Positions 53,660 through 61,763 of a stretch of DNA of 64,000 nt are shown one piece after another. The stretch is from CAYTPI01 sp964439625 (lineage in GTDB: Bacteria; Chloroflexota; Anaerolineae; Aggregatilineales; UBA3940). Both the position numbers and the translations under genes were made by a program. Position 1 is the stretch's first letter; each line of letters begins with the position of its first letter. Below the pieces are notes generated by a model that saw only the letters and a list, made by a program, of their open reading frames with translations, searched no databases and was not told where the DNA came from. The stretch covers positions 62,001-126,000 of the forward strand of contig CAYTPI010000010.1 of assembly GCA_964439625.1 (NCBI GenBank), read 5' to 3'.

Positions 53660-55849
53660 ATGGAATTAGAAGCACTTGTAGGTCATTTGTTTATCGTTGG
53701 GGGCCGCTCTGTCCGGGCAGCGTCACCGGGAGCCGCAGCCATCCCACCACCTCGTCGGGCAGCACGCGGCCGAGATGCCGATACCCTCTTCTGCTTGATC
53801 TCACTGAGTGAGGAGCAGCGTCAGCCAGCCTCATTCTATGAGCAGATTGTCACAACGACTTCTGAAACTTTCTTTAACAGTACCGGCAGCGTGACGGCTG
53901 CTATGCGTAGCGCTGTTAATGCATCGAACACGTTTCTGCTTGACTGGAACAGTAGCTTGGAGCAACCAGTTGGTGTTGGCTTAACGTGTGCTGTCTTGCG
54001 TGAAGACAGCGTCTATGTAACGATCGCAGGCCCGGCTCGCGCCTATCTGATTACAAATGGTAGCGTCGTCCGGATGCCAGATGATATTGAAGTCCGTAGT
54101 GGTACTGTTCCACTCGGTAAGTTCGCTGAACCTGAAGTGCGCTACTTTCGCTCTGAAATTAAAGTTGGCGACTTCCTAATTCTGGCAGACAGCTCGCTGA
54201 ATCAACTGACCGACACCACTTTTGTCTATGTTGTAGAAAGTGGCTCAGTTGATACAACGTTAACCAATCTAACAAATGTTTCTGGGGATTTTGCTGCCGC
54301 CGAGGTGGTCAAGTTTGTTATGCCCGAAGGTGCTCCGGCGAGACAAGCACCTACTACTGAAGCGAGCCAGAAATCATCGAATTTCCCAAACATCTTTGGG
54401 GGGCGCTCAAAATCAGTGCTAGCTGAGGGGGGTACAACACCAGAGCCAGCACCTGTCGAAATCACTGCTGCACCACCGCTGGAAGTTTCGGAGACGCCAA
54501 CCCTTAGCTATGAGCCTGACGCTTCTCTAAGGGAAGGCTCCCGGACCGAACCGCCAGCTAAAGAGGAGCAGAGCCTGCAGGATGTTACTCAATCTATTAT
54601 GCTGACTTTCGCCAAATTCATAAGGCGCATGCGTGAAGTGGTTGACCGAGTTCTTCCCGATGAAGAAGGCGATAATCCTTTAGAAGATCAATTTAGACTG
54701 CCGTTACCCGCACAAATTGGTGTAGCGATATCTGTCGCTTTGATCGCGACGGTCATCACGACCGTTATTTACCAGACCAATGGGCAAAACTCGACTTACT
54801 TTAGTTTAGTCTTACAGGCCGAGCAGGAAATTGAGCAGGCACGTGCAGCCTCAGCAAACCAGGCAGATGCGCGCCCGCACTGGGAAGCTGCCGTCGCCCT
54901 ATTGGAAGAAGCAGACACAATCCGTGCAGCTAGCGAAGAAGTTAGCTTGTTGCGACAGGAAGCACTAGCTGCCTTGGACACCTATGATGCTGTTACTCGT
55001 GTTTCAGCAGTCCCATTACGCACTTATGAGACGGGAACGTTTTTCCGCGGGCCTGTGCTAAACGATCTCAACCTTTATCTGATTGATACCACAACAGATA
55101 TCCTTTATCGAGAAGACCTTAGCTCAGAGGGCACCAGCCTGATCAACCAGCGCCCACTGACCATTACTCGACAGGGTGAACTCGTCAATGATCAAGTGAT
55201 TGGAGGCTTAATCGACCTTGAGTGGATTCAAGATGGAGGCATACAAGGGCGGGATCAATTAGGCGTTGTCACCCGGAACGGTCTCTTAGTTACTTACTCG
55301 CCCAGTCAAGAAGTAGCTGCAGAAATTCTACCGGGCTTTGGCGCTTGGCAAGACCCAAGAGCTATTGCTGTATACAATGGTGACCTATATATTCTCGATG
55401 CAGGTGCCAACCAGATATGGCGGTACGTAGTTGAGGGTGGCGACTATACTGATACACCGCAGTTATACTTCACGGACATCACACCAGATTTGAGCAATGC
55501 CATCGACTTTGCAATCGACTCAAACGGAAATATTTATATCCTTGAGTCTAACGGCGTGGTGAGTAAGTATTTCCAAGGTCAGCCTGAGACGCTTAATTAC
55601 GCATTACCCCAACCTCTTGCCCGTCCAACCGCACTTCAGCTTAACGTCAGCGTGATTGAACAAGCGATTTACATCACTGATCCAGGTGGGGACCGACTGT
55701 ACAGCACAACCTTAACCGGCACATTCCTAAATAATTACAAGGATCAGCAAAATTCTGTCTTCAGCGCACTTTCTGGAGTATATGCTGGTGATAATGACCA
55801 GATATATGTCACAGCGGGAAATGCACTTTACTTCTTCAACCGACCGTAA
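53660..55849 (+). CDS. PP2C-like domain, membrane helix and extracytoplasmic beta-propeller protein
   Basis: This is a 729-residue protein. The first 240 residues resemble a degenerate PP2C fold: TLFCLISLSEEQ stands where FAVADGMGG would be, and FLILADSSLNQLTD where LCSDGL would be. The metal Asp residues are largely lost. A Pro/Glu-rich linker, one membrane segment (about 353-377, IGVAISVALIATVITTVIY) and a helical stretch (about 390-445) follow. The end has propeller-like repeats (AIAVYNGDLYILDAGANQIW, ITPDLSNAIDFAID; NHL-like). It may sense something outside and pass it inside through a pseudophosphatase. The next gene, 21 bases on, is an LCP cell-wall ligase. The exact function is unknown. 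Confidence 0.65.
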   Translation: MELEALVGHLFIVGGRSVRAASPGAAAIPPPRRAARGRDADTLFCLISLSEEQRQPASFYEQIVTTTSETFFNSTGSVTAAMRSAVNASNTFLLDWNSSLEQPVGVGLTCAVLREDSVYVTIAGPARAYLITNGSVVRMPDDIEVRSGTVPLGKFAEPEVRYFRSEIKVGDFLILADSSLNQLTDTTFVYVVESGSVDTTLTNLTNVSGDFAAAEVVKFVMPEGAPARQAPTTEASQKSSNFPNIFGGRSKSVLAEGGTTPEPAPVEITAAPPLEVSETPTLSYEPDASLREGSRTEPPAKEEQSLQDVTQSIMLTFAKFIRRMREVVDRVLPDEEGDNPLEDQFRLPLPAQIGVAISVALIATVITTVIYQTNGQNSTYFSLVLQAEQEIEQARAASANQADARPHWEAAVALLEEADTIRAASEEVSLLRQEALAALDTYDAVTRVSAVPLRTYETGTFFRGPVLNDLNLYLIDTTTDILYREDLSSEGTSLINQRPLTITRQGELVNDQVIGGLIDLEWIQDGGIQGRDQLGVVTRNGLLVTYSPSQEVAAEILPGFGAWQDPRAIAVYNGDLYILDAGANQIWRYVVEGGDYTDTPQLYFTDITPDLSNAIDFAIDSNGNIYILESNGVVSKYFQGQPETLNYALPQPLARPTALQLNVSVIEQAIYITDPGGDRLYSTTLTGTFLNNYKDQQNSVFSALSGVYAGDNDQIYVTAGNALYFFNRP

Positions 55850-55870
55850 CAGTAGGTCAATATACACCAG

Positions 55871-57232
55871 ATGAAACAAAGCAAGGGACTCTCAGGATTT
55901 AAAGCTGTATCATGGCGTCTATATGCCATTGCGGGTGTGTTTATTTTCATTTCACTGATCATTAGTATTGTTACTTTTTCCATCACTCGACAGATTGTGC
56001 GTAATGCCCCCGTTGATGCCGCCCAAAACGAGCCTAGCTTCAGTTTTGATGCAGCTAGTGAAGAGTTGGGTGAAGGAAGTGAGGAGTTATTTAGCGAAGG
56101 CCGGACAACTATTCTGCTTATGGGAATTGATGAACGCGAAGTTGAATCCGGCCCATGGCGCACAGATACGATGATTATTTTGACGATTGATTCTGTCGCA
56201 AACACCGCTGGTATGCTATCGATCCCTCGCGATCTGTGGGTGGAGATCCCCAACTATGAAAGCTACGATAAAGTTAACACAGCGCATTTCCTGGGGGACT
56301 TTGATCAACTCCCTGGGGGTGGCCCAGCACTCGCACTTGAAACGGTACAGTATAATCTAGGGATACCAGTCAACTACTATGCAACCGTCAATTTTCAGGC
56401 TTTTGTCAACGGAATTGATGAGGTCGGGTGTATTCCGATTGATGTTCCTCAAACCATCGACGATCCGAACTATCCGGATGGGGCCTATGGGTATGACCCA
56501 TTTTACATTGAGGCTGGAGAGCAATGTCTTGATGGTGACACACTTTTGAAATATGCTCGCACCCGAGCCACCCTAGGCAGTGACTTTGACCGTTCAGCGC
56601 GGCAGCAGCAGGTAATTTATGCGGTACGTGATCATATATTGAGTACAGAGCAAATGCCTTCGTTAATTACCCGTTCACCACAACTCTATGCAACAGTTGA
56701 AGAAGGCATCAACACTAATTTATCGTTGAGTCAAATGATCGATTTAGCACGGGTCGGGGCCTCTATTCCCCGTGATAACATCTGCTCGCTGGTCCTGAAC
56801 GATTTCTACACCGAGCCGCAGGTCGTCCCAGAGAAAGGCGATGTCCTGATCCCAGATCGCGAAGCTATCCGCAACCTCGTCTCTGATTTATTTACTGGAA
56901 CAGGGCGTTGCGTTGTTGTGGATAATGAATTAGAAACGCAGGCTACGGCACAGCGCCCAACCGTGACGGTTCTTAATGGGACACAACGGCAAGGTATCGC
57001 CACTGAAGCACGAAATGTATTGTTTACGCTAGGTTTTGATGTCGAAACGATTGGCAATACAGGAACGCAATATTATCCGGAGAGCGTCATCTATAATTAC
57101 AATGAGCTAGATGCTAGCGCACAATATATCGCTTTGGCATTGGGCATCCCTGAGAGTCAAATTGAAACCAGCGGCGGCCCAGAAAGCCCATACGATATTC
57201 AGATTGTTTTGGGTGAAGACTATACCGAGTAG
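55871..57232 (+). CDS. LytR-CpsA-Psr (LCP) family glycopolymer ligase
   Basis: The 453-residue protein has an N-terminal membrane helix (about residues 16-40). An LCP domain contains ILLMGIDEREVE, RTDTMIILTID, SIPRDLWVEIP and RYARTRATLGSDFDRSARQQ-type sequence (LKYARTR, DFDRSARQQ). A LytR_C domain follows (about 365-440, VTVLNGTQRQGIATEA). LCP enzymes attach glycopolymers to cell-wall or lipid carriers outside the membrane. The gene overlaps the convergent deoxynucleoside kinase by 13 bases. Confidence 0.93.
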   Translation: MKQSKGLSGFKAVSWRLYAIAGVFIFISLIISIVTFSITRQIVRNAPVDAAQNEPSFSFDAASEELGEGSEELFSEGRTTILLMGIDEREVESGPWRTDTMIILTIDSVANTAGMLSIPRDLWVEIPNYESYDKVNTAHFLGDFDQLPGGGPALALETVQYNLGIPVNYYATVNFQAFVNGIDEVGCIPIDVPQTIDDPNYPDGAYGYDPFYIEAGEQCLDGDTLLKYARTRATLGSDFDRSARQQQVIYAVRDHILSTEQMPSLITRSPQLYATVEEGINTNLSLSQMIDLARVGASIPRDNICSLVLNDFYTEPQVVPEKGDVLIPDREAIRNLVSDLFTGTGRCVVVDNELETQATAQRPTVTVLNGTQRQGIATEARNVLFTLGFDVETIGNTGTQYYPESVIYNYNELDASAQYIALALGIPESQIETSGGPESPYDIQIVLGEDYTE

Positions 57233-57885
57233 GAAATATCCAGGGAAGTCATTTTCGTATCAATTTGTTCGACAATCACTGATAAGTGTTTGTCATGCTG
57301 GACGAAATCAATGTTCTCCATGTTGATGTACAGCACCGGGCAGATTGTGAACTGCTCAACCCAGTCATCATACAAGATGTTAAGCTGATGTAAATAGACT
57401 GGACGGATATCTTGCTCATAGTCGCGCCCACGTTTCGCTATTTGCTTGAGCAGACGGTCAACACTGCATTGCAAATAAATGACGATATCCGGTGGCGGCA
57501 GCATCATCACCACTGCTTCATATAGATCGTTGTAAGTTTCATAGTCTCGCGTAGACATCCGTTCCTGTATGTACAGGTTTCGTGCAAATATCTCCGCGTC
57601 CTCATAAATCGTGCGATCTTGCACGGCTGCAACGGAAGATTGTGCCAATGCAATATGATCTTCAATCCGGCGCGTCAGAAAATAGATTTGGGAGTGAAAC
57701 GCCCAACGGCGCATATCATTGTAAAATGCTTCGAGGTAAGGGTTCTCGTCTGAAGGCTCTTTATAGGCCTGCCAGCCGTAATGCTCAGAGAGCGCACGGG
57801 TCAGTGTGCTTTTACCTGAACCAATGTTGCCAGCAATAGCGACATGTAAGGAACGTTTCGTATTAATTTGCATCGGCGGCATCAT
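57220..57885 (-). CDS. Deoxynucleoside kinase
   Basis: This 221-residue P-loop kinase has GNIGSGKST (residues 19-27), QDRTIYEDAEIFARNLY (the DR-S/T catalytic motif) and RGRDYEQDI (lid arginines), as in bacterial dGK/dCK/dAK enzymes. It phosphorylates deoxynucleosides for dNTP salvage. It overlaps by 23 bases the kinase-MazG fusion gene upstream, so the two are coupled; paired dNKs can form heterodimers. Three Met codons (57885, 57882, 57873) could serve as start. It converges with the LCP gene. Confidence 0.92.
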   Translation of the reverse strand: MMPPMQINTKRSLHVAIAGNIGSGKSTLTRALSEHYGWQAYKEPSDENPYLEAFYNDMRRWAFHSQIYFLTRRIEDHIALAQSSVAAVQDRTIYEDAEIFARNLYIQERMSTRDYETYNDLYEAVVMMLPPPDIVIYLQCSVDRLLKQIAKRGRDYEQDIRPVYLHQLNILYDDWVEQFTICPVLYINMENIDFVQHDKHLSVIVEQIDTKMTSLDISYSV

Positions 57886-58918
57886 CCCAGTGACGGTTGG
57901 TATTCAGCATCATTTTTTCAATGTACGCTTGCTCTAAGTCAACCCCAGCGTAATTACTGATCTTTAGCAGGTAGGCAAAGCAGTCAGCAAGTTCGTCCTG
58001 GAATTCTAGCCGATTGGCCTCAATTGCCTTGAAGCGTGAGTCTACCATTGAATGACCCTCAGCATGCAGCGCCTGTTCCATTTTCCAAGTCTTTTTGAAC
58101 ACACGGGCCAGTTCGCCAACTTCCTCGTTCAACAAAATAAAGTTGAAAAACACGTTCGTATCAAATGACTTCTCGGCATCAAGGGAGATATGGAACTGCT
58201 GGAAGTCTGTTAAGCGTTGGGGGCCAGTCTCTAAGTTTCGCAGAATTTCTCTCGACTGGTTGACGCTTGTTAGCGAACTAACACCAGGAAGCTGCGTCTG
58301 GTATGAGCCATACTCAAGAGTACTTTTGACGCGCTCTACAATGTGAGCAACATCGTCCGCATTTTGCACAAAATTTAGATTATTTGTGTCAATGGTTAGG
58401 AGCGTAGATTGATCATAGTCTGCTGCGAAATCGTCGTAGGCACGCCGCAGTTGGACAATATAGTCTGGGTCGATATTGCGCTCGTAAGAGCGGTCACGGG
58501 CTGCGATGCGCCCCATCAGTACATCAAGGTCAGCTCTTAGGAAGATGAGCAGATCTGTCCGCTCTACTTTCTCACTGAGTGCGTTGTATACTCGCTCGTA
58601 TACACTAAGTTCATCACCCTGTAAGTTTAACCGGGCAAAGAGTGAATCTTTGGCAAAGATATAGTCAGAGATGACGGGACCCTGCAACAAGGCAGAGGGC
58701 ACGCGGCTGGTTTGCTGGCGAAAGCGGCTCAGCAAAAAGAAGATCTGTGTTTGAAAAGCATACCGTTCTGGTTCCTCGTAAAACCGGGAGAGGAAGGGGT
58801 TTTCTTCAAACTCCTCTAGAACTGCATGTCCGCCGAGTTCACGTTGGAGTAAGCGCGTCAGGGTGGTTTTACCAACACCAATAACACCCTCAATGGCGAT
58901 GTAAGGATGAGTCCTCAT
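57863..58918 (-). CDS. Deoxynucleoside kinase fused to a MazG-like pyrophosphohydrolase domain
   Basis: This 351-residue protein has two parts. Residues about 1-200 form a deoxynucleoside kinase with GVIGVGKTT (Walker A), VISDYIFAKDSLFARLNL and RDRSYERNI. Residues about 235-345 form an all-alpha NTP-PPase of the MazG/dUTPase-2 type with LLNEEVGELARVFKK (EExxE) and FQDELADCFAYLLK (ExxD). One polypeptide would thus phosphorylate deoxynucleosides and hydrolyse unwanted NTPs. The ATG at 58918 is preferred to a TTG at 58939. It lies 160 bases after the TIR/UDG gene on the same strand and is coupled to a second kinase downstream. Confidence 0.88.
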   Translation of the reverse strand: MRTHPYIAIEGVIGVGKTTLTRLLQRELGGHAVLEEFEENPFLSRFYEEPERYAFQTQIFFLLSRFRQQTSRVPSALLQGPVISDYIFAKDSLFARLNLQGDELSVYERVYNALSEKVERTDLLIFLRADLDVLMGRIAARDRSYERNIDPDYIVQLRRAYDDFAADYDQSTLLTIDTNNLNFVQNADDVAHIVERVKSTLEYGSYQTQLPGVSSLTSVNQSREILRNLETGPQRLTDFQQFHISLDAEKSFDTNVFFNFILLNEEVGELARVFKKTWKMEQALHAEGHSMVDSRFKAIEANRLEFQDELADCFAYLLKISNYAGVDLEQAYIEKMMLNTNRHWDDAADAN

Positions 58919-59099
58919 GCGGCGCAGTTTTTCCTTCAATGTTGGGGTGAATATCAGTCAAAGACCATACTCCGCAAGAGGCAGTTACGCAACGCATCAG
59001 GTTAATGATTTGTATGGATTTTGGGGCAACATAATCATCCGCCAAAGCAAACCGAACGGCGCATCCTCGAGCTGATCGAAGCCGACAGGTTAATAAATA

Positions 59100-60182
59100 C
59101 TAACGGGCAGTCGGAATAAACTGCCGCAGCACTTGCACGTCTTGCAACATTACTTCGCGCTCCGCTGGTCTATATAGGGCAACCGCCGGATGGTAAAGCG
59201 GCACTAGCGATACATCACCATAGTTAGCGCGGGCTTGGTAGACTTGCCCACGTATCTTGCTAATTTTGAGCTTACTGACGTCAAGCCCAAACCGTTTGAA
59301 CAAATACCCCATCGCATAACGCCCTAGGGCAACAACAACACGCGGCTTGAGCACATCGAGTTGGCGATCAAGGAAAGGCGCATAGATACTGATTTCTTCT
59401 GGGAGCGGATCGCGGTTATCTGGCAGGCGATCTTTGATAATGTTCGTGATGAAAATATTTTCACGCTTGAGGCCAATAGACTCTAATTGTTCATCCAAGA
59501 CCTTGCCGGAAGCACCTGTGAAGGGTCGCCCGGATTCTGCCTCTTGTTTGCCAGGCGCTTCACCCACCAACACAATCGTCGCTAGTGGGCTGCCTTCACC
59601 AGGCACAGGATAGTAGTTGTTGCGAACGCGGTAGGCATACAACGGTGATGCTTCGAGGAAGCGGATTTCTTCAGCGATCTTTTCAAGTGTCTGCATGCGG
59701 CGGTTGAGGTCTGCAAGGTCAAAAACGGTGTGGGATGCCAGGTCGGGGTCTTCTTCCGCGCTCACGGGCCGATCTCGTTCGAGGTCAAGTGCACGCAGCA
59801 GTTTATTGACGGCGGCCTCAACATGGCGGTCTTGGTGCCATCGTGTGAAGTCAATGCGATCAATATTGACTAGGAAGAAAAACTCAGTGAGGTCTGTTTC
59901 TTCTAAAAGGATTGGCAGGATACGCTTCTCTTGGATGAAGGCCCAATTGATTTCGGCCTTTACCCAACGTGACTGGGTTGAGTTCGGGCTGAGAAGCAGC
60001 ACAACCACATCGGCAGCACTTACTTCTTTACCCAACCGTCCCACAAAATCTTCACCCGCTGTCAGTTCATGTGTATCAATAAATACGTCTGCGCCATGCT
60101 CGCGAAGTTCACTCGCGATGTATTCCGCTGCATCTATATCTCCTCGTGAGTAACTGATGAAGACTTTTGCCATACGCTCCAT
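59100..60182 (-). CDS. TIR domain fused to a cysteine-free family-4-like uracil-DNA glycosylase
   Basis: This is a 360-residue protein. Residues about 5-135 form a TIR domain with AKVFISYSRGD (box 1), LREHGADVFIDTHEL and SPNSTQSRWVKAEINWAF, where Glu77 is at the position of the catalytic Glu of NAD-cleaving TIRs. Residues about 170-355 form a family 4-type uracil-DNA glycosylase with VGEAPGKQEAESGRPFTG (motif A), KDRLPDNRDPLP, PRVVVALGRYA and YHPAVALY (motif C, His331). The four Fe-S cysteines of family 4 are replaced by Leu176, Ser179, Asp251 and Tyr267, and the whole protein has no cysteine. It has its own promoter. An alternative start is at 60173. Repair or defence are both possible roles. 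Confidence 0.88.
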   Translation of the reverse strand: MERMAKVFISYSRGDIDAAEYIASELREHGADVFIDTHELTAGEDFVGRLGKEVSAADVVVLLLSPNSTQSRWVKAEINWAFIQEKRILPILLEETDLTEFFFLVNIDRIDFTRWHQDRHVEAAVNKLLRALDLERDRPVSAEEDPDLASHTVFDLADLNRRMQTLEKIAEEIRFLEASPLYAYRVRNNYYPVPGEGSPLATIVLVGEAPGKQEAESGRPFTGASGKVLDEQLESIGLKRENIFITNIIKDRLPDNRDPLPEEISIYAPFLDRQLDVLKPRVVVALGRYAMGYLFKRFGLDVSKLKISKIRGQVYQARANYGDVSLVPLYHPAVALYRPAEREVMLQDVQVLRQFIPTAR

Positions 60183-60211
60183 ATATCTTCTCTAAATAGA
60201 ATCCCTCACTT

Positions 60212-60240
60212 AGTATGGTAGACGCTGTTAATCACGGCAA
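60212..60240 (-). promoter_or_regulatory. Candidate promoter of the TIR/UDG gene
   Basis: On the minus strand TTGCCG (60235-60240) and CATACT (60212-60217) are separated by 17 bases. They lie 30 bases before the gene and after the hairpin that ends the desaturase gene. Confidence 0.45.
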
Positions 60241-60259
60241 GGCAATGAATTAGAGTCAA

Positions 60260-60282
60260 GGAGCGCTCAGCACGAGCGCTCC
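60260..60282 (-). terminator. Hairpin after the desaturase gene
   Basis: A perfect 9-base stem (GGAGCGCTC / GAGCGCTCC) with a 5-base loop is followed on the minus strand by TTGACTCTAATT. The T tract is poor, so termination may be partial. Confidence 0.6.
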
Positions 60283-60299
60283 ATTTCGGTAAGAGGAGC

Positions 60300-61388
60300 T
60301 TAGTTAGCACGCTCGTTTGCTTCTATTAGGCCAGACTTGACGAAATAAGTGGGGTCAATCTCATCAAACCCAATCTGTTCTTCGTACTTTTGAATCTTAC
60401 CAAACAAGCGTTCGATACCTGTTTCAATTTCCATGTAGCTGAAGCCATCCCAGAAAGCCGCACAGAACATCTTGCCTTCTTCATCGGGGACTTCACGGGT
60501 CTTCATGATGCCCTTTTCCAACTTCTTGCGGCTTTTGATGCTCAGGTTGTTCAGAGCATGCTGCAAGACGTCTCTGTAGTATTCACGTGGGCCATAGATA
60601 TTGGTATCGATAAGGGCCTGTGCAAATGTTTCGAACTCGGGGATATACTCGTCGGCTGGCATACCAAAGTTCTCAATCACCTGCCAGAGTGACTCAATCG
60701 CTTTGTGGGGGAAGTAGTAGAGATATAGTTTGAAGATCTCTTGGAAGAACATATAGTGTGCTGCTTCGTCGATTGCAATTGTTTTAGCAACCTCAGCTAA
60801 TACCGGGTCGACGTCGTCCTGAAACTTTGGATTTTTACCCTCTGCGACCAATAATGTATTGAGGTAGTTTACTTGTGTCGCCCGTTCCTGAACGACAACA
60901 TACGCTGTCATAGTGATCGGGTCGTCAAACTGTAGGCGCCATTCATCATTGCGCAGCGTATTCATATACTCACGTATCCAGTCAGGTGAGCGATGTTGAG
61001 TGAACAGCAAGGCATTCTGCCATGTATCTGAATGCTTCTCTTCCTCAGAGCCCCACCGTAATTGAAAGTGACTGCGTCCATGGCTCTTGCGGACTAACCC
61101 TAGTATCGAACTGGTATAGTCAGGCACATACTGCTCAACAGCAAAAAAGCCTTCAAGCACCCGATTGATTTCGGGAGAGTGGTCTTTGCGGATGTTGCGC
61201 CAGTCGAATGACTTGTCAGGGTTCCAATTGCGTGTGGCTTGAGAACGGGCAAGGTACCAACGGTATAGGCCAACCATTCCTCGTTCAATTAAGCGATGAC
61301 GTTCTTCGTATGATAGTAATTGTGGGGAATAGTTCGGTCGTTGGTCGGCGAGTGCAGCCCGAATATCGGAATCTGGTTTTGTGACCAT
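60300..61388 (-). CDS. Acyl-[acyl-carrier-protein] desaturase (soluble di-iron type)
   Basis: The 362-residue protein has the two di-iron motifs of soluble desaturases, WGSEEEKHSDTW and IAIDEAAHYMFF (each a Glu/Asp-Glu-x-x-His). FFAVEQYVPDYTSSI provides the first Glu ligand. The length and helical pattern fit the fatty-acid desaturase type 2 family (DesA / stearoyl-ACP desaturase). It would insert a double bond in acyl-ACP. It is transcribed alone. R2-type ribonucleotide reductase was considered but the motif spacing fits the desaturase better. Confidence 0.88.
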   Translation of the reverse strand: MVTKPDSDIRAALADQRPNYSPQLLSYEERHRLIERGMVGLYRWYLARSQATRNWNPDKSFDWRNIRKDHSPEINRVLEGFFAVEQYVPDYTSSILGLVRKSHGRSHFQLRWGSEEEKHSDTWQNALLFTQHRSPDWIREYMNTLRNDEWRLQFDDPITMTAYVVVQERATQVNYLNTLLVAEGKNPKFQDDVDPVLAEVAKTIAIDEAAHYMFFQEIFKLYLYYFPHKAIESLWQVIENFGMPADEYIPEFETFAQALIDTNIYGPREYYRDVLQHALNNLSIKSRKKLEKGIMKTREVPDEEGKMFCAAFWDGFSYMEIETGIERLFGKIQKYEEQIGFDEIDPTYFVKSGLIEANERAN

Positions 61389-61763
61389 TTCGTTCTCCTT
61401 GAAGTCAAAATTTTTAGTTGGTGAAGAGCAGTATCTAATATCAGAATGAGATTATCTACCCTAGTAGCTCAAGCAGTTAAGAGCCTATCCATAAATTCGC
61501 TACGCTCATTTTGGATTTGTTAGATACCTTCCGCAAATTGTTGAAGCCATTTACGGATAGATACTAAGATAGCTAGCACAGACTTCAGCATTACTCACTA
61601 TCTTAGTTTACACTGCCCGGAGCGAATAACACAGATTTTCATCTCGTTTATTTACTTGGAAGGCCATTATATATGAAATACGTCCAGTTAGTTTCAAGAG
61701 TGGTCACAACGCTATACTCAATCAATTAAGAGATTCTTACACCTGAGAGCTTATTCCAAACTC
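61389..61763. other. Intergenic region with MITE-like element
   Basis: This 375-base spacer between divergent genes holds the second copy of the inverted-repeat element (61481-61564). It also has a TATACT (61713-61718) that may be the -10 box of the downstream membrane protein gene. No open frame is supported. Confidence 0.6.
61481..61564. mobile_element. MITE-like inverted-repeat element, copy 2
   Basis: An 84-base copy of the element at 17746-17835 begins GAGCCTATCCATAAATTCGC and ends TTTACGGATAGATAC. It is flanked by TAA on both sides (61478-61480 and 61565-61567). The ends are an imperfect inverted repeat. Relative to copy 1 it has a deletion of several bases in the middle and scattered substitutions. 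Confidence 0.75.

Noticed and set aside
59100..60182. Thoeris-type defence system around the TIR gene
   Set aside because: No ThsA-like (SIR2 or SLOG) gene is nearby; the neighbours are nucleotide kinases and a desaturase.
60300..61388. Ribonucleotide reductase R2 subunit
   Set aside because: The di-iron motifs EEKH and DEAAH and their spacing fit soluble acyl-ACP desaturases better, and no R1 gene is nearby.
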